Origin: Myxococcota bacterium
Lineage (GTDB): Bacteria > Myxococcota_A > UBA796 > UBA2385
Direction of reading: 5' to 3'
Length of the DNA stretch: 64,000 nt
Assembly (NCBI GenBank): GCA_023150805.1
Contig: JAKLKF010000025.1
Coordinates: 1 to 64,000, forward strand
The notes under the pieces are model-generated. The model saw nothing but the letters and a program-made list of their open reading frames with translations. It was not told where the DNA came from and searched no databases. This document shows, one piece after another, positions 16,801 to 30,710 of this stretch. The stretch's first letter is position 1; the number at the start of each line of letters is the position of its first letter. A program made the translations under genes and the position numbers.

Positions 16801-17264
16801 ACGCCGCCATCCACCCCGAGGCCGAGGAGCTGTGCAACGGCGTCGACGACGACTGCGACACCGAGATCGACGAGGGGGTGACCTCGACCTGGTACCAGGA
16901 CGGCGACGGCGACGGCTTCGGGGACCTGGCCAGTCCGGCCGAGGACTGCACCCAGCCCGAGGGCACGGTCGAGGACGCGACCGACTGCGACGACGAGAGC
17001 GCGACCGTCTACCCCGGCGCCGAGGAGATCCCCGACGACGGCATCGACCAGGACTGCGACGGCGAGGACCTGACCACGCCGACGGGGGACGGCGGGACCC
17101 CCACCGACGGCGGGACCACCGACGGCGGCAGCGACGAGCTGGACGGCGGCGGCAAGGTGGTCGGCGGCTGCGACGGCTGCGCCGCGGCCCCCGGGCGCTC
17201 CACCGGCGGCGTGGGCGTGGCCCTGCTGCTGGGCCTGCTGGGGCTCTTGCGCCGGCGGCGGTGA
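13893..17264 (+). CDS. Secreted MopE-like metal-binding-repeat protein with MYXO-CTERM-like tail
   Basis: A 1123-aa exported protein. The GTG start after a GGAGG site gives a short signal sequence (LLLALSMPSLAA). Residues ~200-490 are an extremely Gly-rich region resembling PE_PGRS/cell-surface glycine-rich domains. Residues ~580-1065 hold about seven Asp/Cys repeats of the putative metal-binding motif family (GDCDD...NPDAxExCDGIDNDCDG), named after copper-repressible MopE and common in myxobacteria. The end has a Cys (GGCDGC), a hydrophobic helix (VALLLGLLGLL) and RRRR, like MYXO-CTERM sorting tails. Probable function: surface display and Ca2+ or metal binding. The frame stays open upstream to 12690, but that part is the eutB antisense shadow. 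Confidence 0.88.
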   Translation: MLLLALSMPSLAADFLQVDAGAPGMAVQVHLLREDGGFDGSELVTTDCADILVGPVRALDRNADPSDPIPGAVLSTVFAIADDAATGVDCTVFVDGVAVGPYNDGIDNAFRIVPAAPSPVDGGAGDADGTVDGVITIAAADRTDGGTLVLSSLDLPADTTLWFETSDPIDATEGNEAFLPVVLLVQGDATVAGTIAIEGEDGDDAPSGLAADGGDGGPGGGGGGVGSNCMGPAYAAGAGFSGGGGTAAGTCIDFGYGGVGAAEGPDLEHGGEGIFTDVENGALGYAGGTGGGTGVPWGTGGFGGYCCGTAGEGGYGGGGGNGHSEASGWGAGGGGFGTAGENGIGVVGGGASSYLVGGAGLASLHDTLVPLAGGSGGAGGDSGSGVADGGGGGGGGGALLLAARSLSFEGSGGITAWGGDGGDTVGTNPGSSLGGAGGSGGGVHLAAWSVRGLSADAVELHGGYGGHEYYGYTSGDGGEGRLRVDGAAPPTLPAGPTGAAAPTWQGAAISDLDDTDLAVSSSGSVTLHVYGSDGTEVAEIPLAEDGALTLYPYLGGVADSYLLVLVDDATGTMSPAGTALLRYRPDADGDGALAERYDGDDCDDGDASINPDADELCDGIDNDCDGEVDEADAADAGTWYTDGDGDGWGDLSTEVVTCDPDPEAVSVPGDCDDTEAEVNPDAAEVCDGIDNDCDGTVDNDDALDAATWYADLDGDGWGDGADSTTACEDPGDGWVAEPGDCDDLEADAFPGNTEVCDGIDNDCDGTVDNDDAVDASTWYSDEDGDGWGVDDGTTTSCVDPGDGWAAAGGDCDDGDTAYHPGAEESDCSDPNDYNCDGSVAYEDVDGDGFAACEECDDRNAAVNPDAVEVCNGIDDDCDRLVDEEVTTTFYADGDEDGWGSSDITAEACEDPGTGWVAEAGDCDDTDAAFHPGAEEKDCSDPNDYNCDGSVAYEDADEDGWAACEECNDADAAIHPEAEELCNGVDDDCDTEIDEGVTSTWYQDGDGDGFGDLASPAEDCTQPEGTVEDATDCDDESATVYPGAEEIPDDGIDQDCDGEDLTTPTGDGGTPTDGGTTDGGSDELDGGGKVVGGCDGCAAAPGRSTGGVGVALLLGLLGLLRRRR
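15640..17080 (+). repeat. Coding array of Asp/Cys metal-binding repeats
   Basis: Imperfect repeats encode the unit DCDD-x-NPDA-x-E-CDGIDNDCDG-x-VD, interleaved with TWYxDxDGDGWG units. About seven copies are seen and two have the variant CSDPNDYNCDG core. The order suggests expansion by duplication of one ~170-210-bp module. Confidence 0.85.
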
Positions 17265-17276
17265 GGCGGGGTCCGT

Positions 17277-17303
17277 GGGGGGCCCCTCCCGGGAGGGGGC
17301 CCC
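17277..17303. terminator. GC-rich inverted repeat between convergent stops, probable bidirectional terminator
   Basis: The arms GGGGCCCCTCCC and GGGAGGGGGCCCC are nearly perfectly complementary (one extra G) and directly adjacent. They fill the 39-bp gap between the MopE-like gene and the fumarase gene. There is no T-tract, so this is a strong hairpin without the canonical intrinsic tail. Confidence 0.6.
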
Positions 17304-18917
<1,614 letters not shown>

Positions 18918-19004
18918 GGGGTCCTCGCGCAGGAAGAGGCCCGGACCTAACCACGACCGCCGCCGGTCGACGCGCGGCCGCGACCGCTCGCCGCGACGGG
19001 GGGC

Positions 19005-20036
19005 CTACAGCGCGATGCGCCCGCCCACGTGCCCGCCGAAGCTCTGGTCGAAGCCGACGTTGAGCTGGCCGTAGGCCTTGACGAAGAAGACGTTGACCTG
19101 GGCACCGGCGAACAGCCGCGGCGTGACGCCGTCGATCAGGCCCTGGCGCGCCAGGCTGACCGAGGCGCTGCCGATGTTCTCGCGGCCGCCGTCGACCTCG
19201 ACCAGCACCGGGCCGACCAGCGACATCTCCAGGTCGGTGGACGAGTCCAGCGCCACGTCGGCCGCGGCGCCGAAGAAGGCGCTGAGCACGAAGATCCGCA
19301 GGTTGGTCGACAGCTCGACCGGCACGCTGGCCGAGTCGGTGAACACGGCGAGCTTGCCGTCGGCCTCCCAGGACAGGCTCTGCCCCAGGACGGGCAGCTC
19401 CTGGGACAGCTCCAGCCGGTAGCGTGACCACTCGTAGCCGGTGGTCAGGTCCAGGCCGCCCCACTCCAGCAGGCCCTCGGTCGGCTTGGGGCGCACCAGC
19501 TTGATCTGCAGGTGGCCGCCCAGGTTGGTGGTCGAGGCCAGGAAGGGCTCGGGGCTGGTCTCGGCGACCAGGCCGTCGACGTACAGCACGAAGCGGCGCA
19601 GGGCGCTGGTCTCGCTGGAGGCCACGCCCAGGTTCACGCCGGCCAGCAGGGCCGCCTGGAAGGCGAAGCCGCCGGCGGGCATGCCCTCGGCCCCCTTGCC
19701 GAAGCGCACCCCGGCCGCGCTGACGGCCGTGCCGACGCTGCCGCCGAAGACGAAGCGCTGGGGGTTGCTGGCGTAGTCGGCGCCCATGCCCCGCGACGCC
19801 GTCATGTTCGCCGCGCCCATCTGGCGCAGGAACTCGTCGACGTCGTCCAGGCGCAGCTGCTCGCCCATCTGCTGCTCCAGGTCGGCCTCGACCACGCCCG
19901 GGTCGACGCCGAGCTGCTTGGCGCGCTGCTCGTCCAGCTCGATGACGATCTGCTGGGCCGCGGCGGGGGCGGGGGCCAGGGCGCCGCCGGCGACGGCGAG
20001 CAGCGCGAGGGGCAGGGCGAGGCGAGAGCGGGACAC
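19005..20036 (-). CDS. Exported protein of unknown function, 343 aa
   Basis: A classical signal peptide (RSRLALPLALLAVAGG..., cleavage after AAAQ/PAAA) and GTG start. The mature N-terminus is helical and acidic (ELDEQRAKQLG, EADLEQQMGEQL). From about residue 90 the sequence is strand-rich with amphipathic alternation and Gly turns (FVFGGSVGTAVSAAG, GGHLQIKLVRP, YRLELSQELP) and ends GGHVGGRIAL. An outer-membrane or periplasmic beta-sheet protein is likely. No family recognised. The comEC frame runs uninterrupted through this gene (see comEC). Confidence 0.6.
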   Translation of the reverse strand: MSRSRLALPLALLAVAGGALAPAPAAAQQIVIELDEQRAKQLGVDPGVVEADLEQQMGEQLRLDDVDEFLRQMGAANMTASRGMGADYASNPQRFVFGGSVGTAVSAAGVRFGKGAEGMPAGGFAFQAALLAGVNLGVASSETSALRRFVLYVDGLVAETSPEPFLASTTNLGGHLQIKLVRPKPTEGLLEWGGLDLTTGYEWSRYRLELSQELPVLGQSLSWEADGKLAVFTDSASVPVELSTNLRIFVLSAFFGAAADVALDSSTDLEMSLVGPVLVEVDGGRENIGSASVSLARQGLIDGVTPRLFAGAQVNVFFVKAYGQLNVGFDQSFGGHVGGRIAL

Positions 20037-20037
20037 G

Positions 20038-22341
20038 GCGGCTCCAGGCGAGGGCCACAGCGTAGCGGAAGGAGGGCCAGGACCGCAGGGTCGAGGGGGC
20101 TGGCGCGCGCTCGGTCCAGCCCTGGTCGACCCGCCAGGTGCGCAGGGCCCAGCGCTGCCCGTCGCTGGACCACTCGATGGTGCCGAGCCGGTCAGTGCGC
20201 AGCAAGGTGGCTCCGCAGGGGCCCGCGCCGTCGCCCCGGCCGTCGGGCGCCTGGGGCCCGCAGGGCGGGTGTGCCGCCGGCAGCGTCCAGCGCGCGACGG
20301 TGATCGGCTCGGGGTGCCCGTAGCGGTTGTCGTGGCCGCTGCTGACGACGGCCAGGGCGGGACGCACGCGGGCGACCAGCGCGGGCGAGGAGGAGGTGCG
20401 GCTGCCGTGGTGGGGCACCTTGACCAGGGTCACCGGCGGCAGGGCGCGGGCGAGCAGGGCCTCGGCGTCCTCCTCGACGTCGCCGGTCATCAGGACGCTG
20501 TGCCGGCCGTGCACCAGCCGCAGCACCAGGCTCTCCTCGTTCACCGCGTCGCGGCCCCGCTCGCGCCAGCCCGAGCGAGGGTGGTCGACCCGCACCCCGG
20601 AGAGGCCGCGGGCGGGCACCTCGTCGGGCAGGACGATCCGCGCGCCGCGCCGCCAGGCCAGGGTCCACAGCTCTCGCAGCTCGGGCTGGTCCTGGGCCGG
20701 CGGCCGCGGCAGCCACAGCGCCCGCACCGGCAGGGCCTCGACCACCGGCAGCAGGCCCCCGACGTGATCGGGGTGGGCGTGCGAGACGACCACCGCGTCC
20801 AGGCTTCGGATCCCGCGGCGGCGCAGGTAGCGCAGCACCCGGTCGGAGGGGGGGCCCCCGTCGACCAGCCACCGGCGACCGTCGGGCCACTCCACGAGGG
20901 CGCCGTCCCCCTGACCGATGGCCAGGAAGGTGACCACCAGCCGGTCGCGCGGCGCCACCTCCAGTCCCAGGGCCAGGACCCCCGCCAGGGCGGCCAGCGC
21001 GGGGCGGCGGCGCAGCATCACGGCCGCCGCGAGCAGCAGGGCGCCCGCGGGGCCGACGGCGGGGCTCCACGGCGCCACGTCCAGCCGCTCCAGCAGCGCC
21101 AGGCCCAGGTCGACCGCGCTGTCGGCCACGGCCACCGCGAGCAGCCCCGGCGCGCCGGGCAGCACCACCCCCAGGAGCGCGGCGGGCACGGCCACCGTGC
21201 CGATGAGGGGACAGGCGACCAGGTTGCTGAGCGGCGAGAGGGGCGCGAGCTGCTGGAAGCGCAGCGCGCCGACCGGCAGGGTGCCGGCGGTGGCGCCCAG
21301 GGTGGCGGAGAGGGAGCCGACCAGCCAGCGCAGCCAGGAGGGGCTGTCGGGGGGCAGCAGCCGGGTGAGGCGAGGACCGACCAGGATCATGCCCGCGACG
21401 GCCGAGAAGCTGAGCTGGAAGCCGAGGTCCCCCACCACGCCAGGGTCGCCCAGGGTCACGAGGGCGGCGGCCAGGCCCAGCAGGGTCCAGGGGCGGGGCA
21501 GCCGGCCGACCAGGACGGTGGCGGCGGCGGCGACGACCATGACGGAGGCCCGCCGCGCCGAGGCCGGCGCGCCCACCGAGGTCGCGTAGGCGACGGCGGC
21601 GACCGCCGAGGCGACGGGCGGCAGCAGGCGGGCCAGCGGCCAGGCGCGGGTCAGCGCCAGCGGGCGGGAGCAGATCCAGCACAGCCCGCCCACCGTGCCC
21701 GCCAGCAGCCCGACGTGCAGGCCGCTGATGGCGAGCAGGTGCGAGGTGCCGGTGCGGCGCAGCAGGTCGCTGGTCCATTGCGGCACCCCGGAGCGGTCGC
21801 CCAGGGCCAGGGCCCGCAGCAGGCCGGCGTGCTCGGCCAGGTCCAGCGGCGACGCGGAGCGCACGCCCCCGGCCGGATCCAGCCGGAGCGCGTCCGCGGC
21901 ACGGCGGGGAAGGACGCCCGCGCGCTGGTCGTCGCGGCCGCTGGCCACCTCGCCGGGCAGCAACGCCGGACGCGGTGCGGGCTCGGTCCGCGCGAAGACC
22001 AGCTCGCCGACCCGGGCCGGCTCGGGCAGGCGCAGGCGCAGGCGCCCGCCGGGGGTCCGGACCCAGGCTTCGGCCCCCGCGGCCCGCTCGACCTCGCCGG
22101 CGACCCAGGTCCGGCCCTGCGGAGGCCCCCCTCCGCCGACCAGGGCGGCCGCGGCGCTGCCCAGCAGGAAGGCCGCGGCGACGAGGGCCGCCCAGGCGAC
22201 CGGGCGTCGCCGTCCCAGCGCCGCCACCCCCACGAGCAGCGCGAGGCCGACGAGGCACGGGGGCCCAGCCGGCCGCCACCACGGCCACGCCGCCGCGCCG
22301 AGCAACACGGCCCCGCCGACCCAGGCCAGGGGCTCCTGCAT
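20038..22341 (-). CDS. comEC: ComEC/Rec2 DNA-internalisation channel; no stop codon found
   Basis: ComEC forms the inner-membrane channel for single-stranded DNA uptake in natural transformation. The N-terminal ~220 residues have a membrane pair and an OB-like DUF4131 region. The competence domain has LLAISGLHVGLLAG and many helices. The C-terminal metallo-beta-lactamase domain has SHAHPDHVGGLLP and PHHGSRTSS. Family sequence ends around GTIEWSSDGQRWALRTWR near 20125. The ATG at 22341 is preferred over the GTG at 22347 because GGGAGGTG just upstream can act as its ribosome site. Odd: this frame has no stop until 17857, far inside the next two genes, so the 3' end given here is only where the downstream gene starts. 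Stop loss or an assembly error is likely. Confidence 0.85.
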
Positions 22342-22470
22342 GCGCACCTCCCGCGCCGCGCCCGGCAGGGGCCGTGCCCACGCAAGTGCCCGTGCTTGGA
22401 GGAGGGGGTGCCCGAACCCTGCCCGCCCACCGGCACCCCTGCCGGCACGCGGGCAGCGCGTCCGCCCGCC

Positions 22471-25400
22471 TCAGGAGGCGCCGGGCGTCCCCCAGCCCCC
22501 TCCGCCCGGGGTCTCGATCCGCAGCCGATCCCCGGGTCGGGCCTGCCACTCCGGCGGCGCCGGCTCCCAGCCCTGCCCGCGGTCGATCCAGTCCCGTCCC
22601 GGCGCGCCGGCCGCCCCTCCGTCCCCCCCCGGGGCGGGGATCCGCCGCCGTCCCGCCAGCAGCGACACCCTCGCGGGTCCCAGGAAGAGCCACTCCTTGA
22701 CGACCCCGTCGCCCCCGGGCCAGCGGCCCGCGCCGCCGCTGCCCGCCCGCCGGGCCAGCCGCAGCAGCCGCACCGGGAAGCGCGCCTCCAGCTCCTCGAC
22801 GTCGGTGGCGCGGGTGTTGGTCATGTGGACCTGGACCGCGTGCGCCCCCGGCACTCCCGGGCCGGCGCCGGCCCCTCCCCCGATGGTCTCGTAGAAGGCG
22901 CCCGCCGAGGTGCCCACCGCGAGGTTGTTCATCGTGCCCTGGCTGCCGGCCAGCGCGCCCAGGCCGTCGAGCAGGGCGTCCACCAGGCGCTGGCTGGTCT
23001 CGACGTTGCCGCCGGCGACCGCCGAGGGGTGGCGCGGGTCGAACAGGCCGCCGGGCTCGACCTGGATCTCGAAGGGCCGCAGGGCGCCGTCATTCAGCGG
23101 CAGGTCGGCGCCCGACCCGCCGGCGCGCTGCACCAGGCAGCGGAAGGTGTAGAGCAGGGCGGCGCGCGCGATGGCCAGCGGCGCGTTGAGGTTGCCGGGG
23201 TGGCGGTCCCCCCGCAGGTGCAGGACGGCGCGGTCGCCGTCGCAGCGGAAGCCCACCTCGACGGGGTGCAGGGGGCCCGCGCCGGCGTCGAGGTCGAAGG
23301 ACCGCGTCCAGGCCCCCCGCAGCGAGGGCAGCAGGTCCCGCACGGCCGCCTCGGCGTGATCCTGCAGGTGGGCGAGCTGGGACTGGAAGGCGGGGGGCCC
23401 GATCTCGTCGGCGAGCGAGGCCAGGGCCTGGACCCCGAAGCGGCAGGCGGCGACCTGGGCCTCCAGGTCCGCGCGCACGTCCTCGGGCTGCCGGCTGCCT
23501 CCCGCCTCGACCGGCAGTGCCAGCACCGGCGGAGGGTGCAGGCCCCGCGCGTCCAGCAGCAGGTGGTGGCGCAGGAGGAAGCCCTCCTCGTCGATGTGGC
23601 GCGCCCGCGGGGGCATCGAGCCCGGCGTGCTGCCCCCGACGTCGACGTGGTGCCCTCGGCAGGCGACCAGGCACAGGCGCCGCCCGTCGGGGCCGGCGAC
23701 CGGCATGATCACGGTGATGTCGGGCAGGTGGGAGCCGCCGGCGTAGGGGTCGTTGGTGGCCCAGGCCGTGCCGGGCTGGACGGCCGCGCCACGCTCGGCC
23801 AGCAGCGCCCGCACCGCCGGGCCCATGGCCCCCAGGTGCACCGGGACGTGCGGCGCGTTGGCCACCAGGGCGCCGTCGGCGTCGAAGACCGCGCAGGAGA
23901 AGTCGCGCCGCTGCCGGATGCTCACCGAGCGGGCCAGGCGGGCCAGGCGCTCGCCCATCTGCTCGGCGACCGCCATCACCCGGCTGGCGAAGACCGCCGT
24001 GTGCACGGGGTGGAAGGCCCGCGACAGCGCCGCGGGGGGCCCGCCCAGGTCGTCGAGCGCCAGGTGGTCGGCGGCCCGCCGCACGCGCCAGCCCGGCGGC
24101 ACCACCACCGCCGCGCCGGCGCCGGCGATCAGCGCCGGCCCCAGCAGGCCGTCCGCGTGCTCCGGGCGCCGCAGGGGGACCTCGCGCCAGCCGTCGAACC
24201 ACGCCCGCGCGTGGGACGTGCCCAGGGTCGGCAGCGGCGGCGCGACCGGCAGCGCGACCTCCCCGACCGGGTCCTCGGCCGAGACCCGCGCCTCGACCGC
24301 CTCGATCGCCAGGCCCGGGCGGTCGAAGCCGAAGCGTGCGAGGTGGAGCGCGAGGAAGCGCGTCCGCAGCTCGTCGGGCAGCTCGCGGGGCCCACGCCCG
24401 GCCAGGTCGGACAGGCCCTGGGGGGGCAGCGCCAGCTCGAACAGGTCGGCCATGTCCACGTGCCGCAGCACGAGGCGTCGCTCCACCACCTGGCCCGGCC
24501 CCGCCGCCAGCGCCCGCTCCGCCGCGGCCACCGCGCCGGCCAGGTCGTCGATCACCGGCGCCACCCGCTCGGCGCGGCGCCGGGCGAGACCGATGCCGAC
24601 GGCCGAGAAGACGCCGGCCAGGTGGGGCACGACGACGCGGTGGATGCCCAGCGCGCGCGCGACGGCGCAGGCGTGGCCCGGCCCGGCGCCCCCGAAGGCG
24701 ACGAGCGTGTGGGCCGCCGGGTCCACCCCCAGGTGCGCCGCGAGCGCCCGGACCGCCCGCGCCACCTGCTCGACGGCGACCCGCGCCGCCCCGTCGGCGA
24801 CGACCTCGACGGGCGGGACGGGGTCCAGGCCACCCAGGGCCCGGCGGGCGGCCTCCAGGTCCAGCGGCTGGTCGCGGCCCGGCCCCGCGATGGCGGGGAA
24901 GCCCGGCAGTCGCCCCCGCACGGCCTCGCAGTCGGTCACGGTCGCGGGGCCTCCGCGCCCGTAGCAGGCCGGTCCCGGCGCGGCGCCCGCGCTCTCGGGC
25001 CCGGCGTACCAGACCCCGCCCACCTGCCGGAGCACCGAGCCCCCACCCGCGGCGACGGTCTGCACCCGCACGGCCGGCACCCGCAGGCGCACGCCGCCGA
25101 TCTCGACGTGGTCCACGCGATCCGGCGCCCCGTCCACCCGGCAGACGTCGGTCGAGGTGCCCCCCATGTCCAGGCCCAGCACCGGCCCCAGCTCCGCCGC
25201 CCGCGCGAGCGCCTCGCAGGCCACCACGCCGCCGGCGGGCCCCGAGAGCACCGCCCACGCGCCGCGCCACTCCGGGCCCCGCCCCGCCGCGTCCACCGCC
25301 GCGAGGCCCCCGTCGCTCTTCATGTAGGCGCCGGGCGCGGTCGGCAGCAGCGGCGTCAGCGCCGCGTCCGCCAGGGTCGTGTGCAGCCGCGCCAGGAAGC

Positions 25401-25977
25401 CCCGCGAGGGCGCCACCTCGTGGCCCAGGCTCACCTGCGAGAAGCCGGCCGCCCGGCAGGCCGCCGCCAGCCGCCGCTCCTCCTCTGGCACCTGCGGCCC
25501 GTGCACCAGCACCACGGCCGCCGCGCGCAGGCCCGCCGCGACGAAGCGCCGGAGCGCGAGCTCGTCCACCGCGTGCGGGACGAGCACCTCCACGCGCGCG
25601 GCGGCCGGCCCCTCGCCCGCGCCGACCGGCAACCCCAGCCGCCCCTCCACCTCCAGCACCTCCGCGCACAGCGGAGGGGGGCGGTGGATGTGCAGGGCGA
25701 AGAGGTCGGGCCGGACCTGGTCCCCCAGCGCCGCGGCGTCCCCGAAGCCGGCCGAGGTCAGCAGCAGGACCGGCACGCCCTTGCGCTCCAGCAGGGCGTT
25801 GGTCGCCACGGTGGTGCCGCGACGGACCTCGTCGGCGCCCGCAGCCAGCGCCGCCAGGCTGGCCCGGTCGCTGAGCACCTTCTCGATCCGCAGCCCCCCC
25901 GCGTCGACCTGGACCACGTCAGTGAAGGTCCCGCCCTGGTCCATCCACACGCGCCGGGCCGGGCGCGGCCCGCTCAC
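22471..25977 (-). CDS. Single-chain hydantoinase/5-oxoprolinase (HyuA-HyuB fusion)
   Basis: A 1168-aa ATP-dependent amidohydrolase; the family opens 5-oxoproline or hydantoin rings. The N-terminal HyuA part has the ATP phosphate motifs DQGGTFTDVV near residue 13 and GLDMGGTSTDVCRV near 265. The C-terminal HyuB part begins near residue 660 and contains ATNDPYAGGSHLPDITVIMP, GHHVDVGG and TRATDVEELEARFP. The end GDRLRIETPGGGGWG is typical. Bacterial homologues exist as separate hyuA and hyuB or as one chain; this is the latter. The GTG start overlaps the stop of the upstream lipoprotein gene (GTGA). 5-Oxoproline is the likelier substrate, but hydantoin cannot be excluded. Confidence 0.9.
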   Translation of the reverse strand: MSGPRPARRVWMDQGGTFTDVVQVDAGGLRIEKVLSDRASLAALAAGADEVRRGTTVATNALLERKGVPVLLLTSAGFGDAAALGDQVRPDLFALHIHRPPPLCAEVLEVEGRLGLPVGAGEGPAAARVEVLVPHAVDELALRRFVAAGLRAAAVVLVHGPQVPEEERRLAAACRAAGFSQVSLGHEVAPSRGFLARLHTTLADAALTPLLPTAPGAYMKSDGGLAAVDAAGRGPEWRGAWAVLSGPAGGVVACEALARAAELGPVLGLDMGGTSTDVCRVDGAPDRVDHVEIGGVRLRVPAVRVQTVAAGGGSVLRQVGGVWYAGPESAGAAPGPACYGRGGPATVTDCEAVRGRLPGFPAIAGPGRDQPLDLEAARRALGGLDPVPPVEVVADGAARVAVEQVARAVRALAAHLGVDPAAHTLVAFGGAGPGHACAVARALGIHRVVVPHLAGVFSAVGIGLARRRAERVAPVIDDLAGAVAAAERALAAGPGQVVERRLVLRHVDMADLFELALPPQGLSDLAGRGPRELPDELRTRFLALHLARFGFDRPGLAIEAVEARVSAEDPVGEVALPVAPPLPTLGTSHARAWFDGWREVPLRRPEHADGLLGPALIAGAGAAVVVPPGWRVRRAADHLALDDLGGPPAALSRAFHPVHTAVFASRVMAVAEQMGERLARLARSVSIRQRRDFSCAVFDADGALVANAPHVPVHLGAMGPAVRALLAERGAAVQPGTAWATNDPYAGGSHLPDITVIMPVAGPDGRRLCLVACRGHHVDVGGSTPGSMPPRARHIDEEGFLLRHHLLLDARGLHPPPVLALPVEAGGSRQPEDVRADLEAQVAACRFGVQALASLADEIGPPAFQSQLAHLQDHAEAAVRDLLPSLRGAWTRSFDLDAGAGPLHPVEVGFRCDGDRAVLHLRGDRHPGNLNAPLAIARAALLYTFRCLVQRAGGSGADLPLNDGALRPFEIQVEPGGLFDPRHPSAVAGGNVETSQRLVDALLDGLGALAGSQGTMNNLAVGTSAGAFYETIGGGAGAGPGVPGAHAVQVHMTNTRATDVEELEARFPVRLLRLARRAGSGGAGRWPGGDGVVKEWLFLGPARVSLLAGRRRIPAPGGDGGAAGAPGRDWIDRGQGWEPAPPEWQARPGDRLRIETPGGGGWGTPGAS

Positions 25978-26456
25978 GGCGTGGTGGCGGTGGCCGACTG
26001 CGAGCGGTTCCCGGCCGCGTCCTGCAGCTCGACCTCGACCTCGTAGCTCAGCCCGGTGTCGATGCCGGCGACCCAGAAGTAGACCGGCGTGCCCTCCACG
26101 TCGTCGTCCAGGCGCGCCTCGGTCCCCGTGATGTCCAGGGTGCCCGAGAGGTTCGAGCCGTCGCTGCCCTGGATCCCGTAGTCGACCTTGCCGCCGTCGA
26201 CGTCGCCCTGGGCGTCCGTCCACCAGATGTAGACCTGCAGCACCGTGTCGTAGTTGGGCGGGGTGTAGAACTCGGCGGTCACGGCGTCGATGACGGGGGA
26301 GACACCGTCGTCCACCCAGGTCCCGGTGTCATCGGTGCCGCCGTCGCCGCTGCCGCCGTCGCCCCCGCCCCCACCGCCGCCGAACACGTCGTCCTCGGGG
26401 GGAGCGCAGGCGGACAGGGTCAGCGCGAGCAGGGGCACCAGGACGGACCGGGACAT
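25974..26456 (-). CDS. Small lipoprotein with Gly/Asp linker, 160 aa
   Basis: Signal sequence with lipobox LSAC (Cys17), then a low-complexity Gly/Asp-rich linker (about residues 25-45) and a ~110-residue beta-sandwich-like domain (VLQVYIWWTDAQGDVDGG, YEVEVELQDAAGNRS). This looks like an Ig or fibronectin-type extracellular fold. It overlaps the oxoprolinase start by 4 bp, though a functional link between a surface lipoprotein and a cytosolic enzyme is not obvious. Function unknown. Confidence 0.65.
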   Translation of the reverse strand: MSRSVLVPLLALTLSACAPPEDDVFGGGGGGGDGGSGDGGTDDTGTWVDDGVSPVIDAVTAEFYTPPNYDTVLQVYIWWTDAQGDVDGGKVDYGIQGSDGSNLSGTLDITGTEARLDDDVEGTPVYFWVAGIDTGLSYEVEVELQDAAGNRSQSATATTP

Positions 26457-26625
26457 CACCACCTCCGGGCCGGCAGTGTAGCCGAGAGGTGTAGACGAGG
26501 GGTGTAGCCGAGGAGGGGCACGCACCGGCACGCGGCGCAGCCCCCGCGCGTCGAGGCCCCCGCGCGTCGAGGCCCCTGGCGAGGCACCACGTCGCCGGCT
26601 AGTCCCCGCACATGCTCGCGAGGTC
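26457..26625. promoter_or_regulatory. Divergent intergenic region with two short tandem-repeat clusters
   Basis: About 170 bp between the lipoprotein (minus) and the anchored protein (plus). It contains three ~13-bp imperfect copies of GTGTAGCCGAGAGG at about 26476-26515, close to the lipoprotein start, and two copies of CCCCGCGCGTCGAGGC at about 26542-26572. Such spaced repeats could be operator sites, but they may equally be slippage products. Confidence 0.45.
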
Positions 26626-27081
26626 GTGGTGAAGAAGCTCCTGGCCGCGGTGCTCCTGCCGATGCTGCTCGTGGCCACCGGCGCGGTGGCCGTCGTGTGG
26701 TGGGACCGCGGCGCGCCGCCCGGCTTCCGCCCCAAGGTGGTCGACGTCACCCCCGCGGAGATCAGCTACGACCACCGCGGCGTGCGCCTGATCGGCACCG
26801 CCCACTACCAGGTGCGCCTGGCGCAGAAGACCGCCGACGGCAGCCAGCAGTGGTGGGTCTTCCCGGTGCTGGCCCGCGGCGACACGACGGGCCGCTACGT
26901 CGAGGTCGTCGTGCGCACCTCGCGGCAGCCCGACCCCATGCTGGGCTTCGAGGACGTGCGGATCGAGGGCATCGCCCGCCCACCCTCGTCGATCATCGGC
27001 CCCGAGGTGCGGGAGGCGCTGATCGAGGGGGGCTACGAGCTGGACGAGAAGCTCGTCCTGGTCGAGGCCTTCGACGACTGA
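26626..27081 (+). CDS. Membrane-anchored protein of unknown function, 151 aa
   Basis: One N-terminal hydrophobic segment (LLAAVLLPMLLVATGAVAVVWW) follows a Lys pair, giving an anchor or uncleaved signal. The rest is a soluble domain with alternating strands (GVRLIGTAHYQVRLAQ, YVEVVVRTSRQ) and an acidic tail ending EAFDD. Start could be the GTG at 26626 or the one at 26629. No family recognised. Convergent with enolase. Confidence 0.6.
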   Translation: MVKKLLAAVLLPMLLVATGAVAVVWWDRGAPPGFRPKVVDVTPAEISYDHRGVRLIGTAHYQVRLAQKTADGSQQWWVFPVLARGDTTGRYVEVVVRTSRQPDPMLGFEDVRIEGIARPPSSIIGPEVREALIEGGYELDEKLVLVEAFDD

Positions 27082-27123
27082 GGGCGGGCCGCCCGGGCCG
27101 GCCGCCCCGCCCCCCGCCGCCGT
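27082..27123. terminator. GC-only inverted repeat between convergent genes, possible terminator
   Basis: The arms GGGCGG (27082-27087) and CCGCCC (about 27102-27107) enclose further self-complementary GGCC/GCCC sequence. They fill the gap between the 151-aa gene and enolase. No T-tract. In such GC-rich DNA, chance pairing is possible. Confidence 0.35.
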
Positions 27124-30688
<3,565 letters not shown>

Positions 30689-30710
30689 CCGCGGGCGGGC
30701 CGGCGCCGGC

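Noticed and set aside
12432-16814. A 1460-codon minus frame covering eutB and most of the MopE-like gene
   Set aside because: Only the eutB part has family sequence. The rest is Val/Gly/Ala low complexity antisense to the metal-binding repeats, with a good GTG for eutB at 13793.
19786-26046. A 2086-codon open frame on the plus strand
   Set aside because: It is antisense to comEC and the 5-oxoprolinase, is extremely Gly/Arg/Gln/Pro-rich and has no domain. Long stop-free shadows are expected in this GC-rich DNA.
30699-30710. Palindrome GCCGGCGCCGGC as a terminator
   Set aside because: It is fully self-complementary with no loop and only 12 bp, so a hairpin is unlikely.
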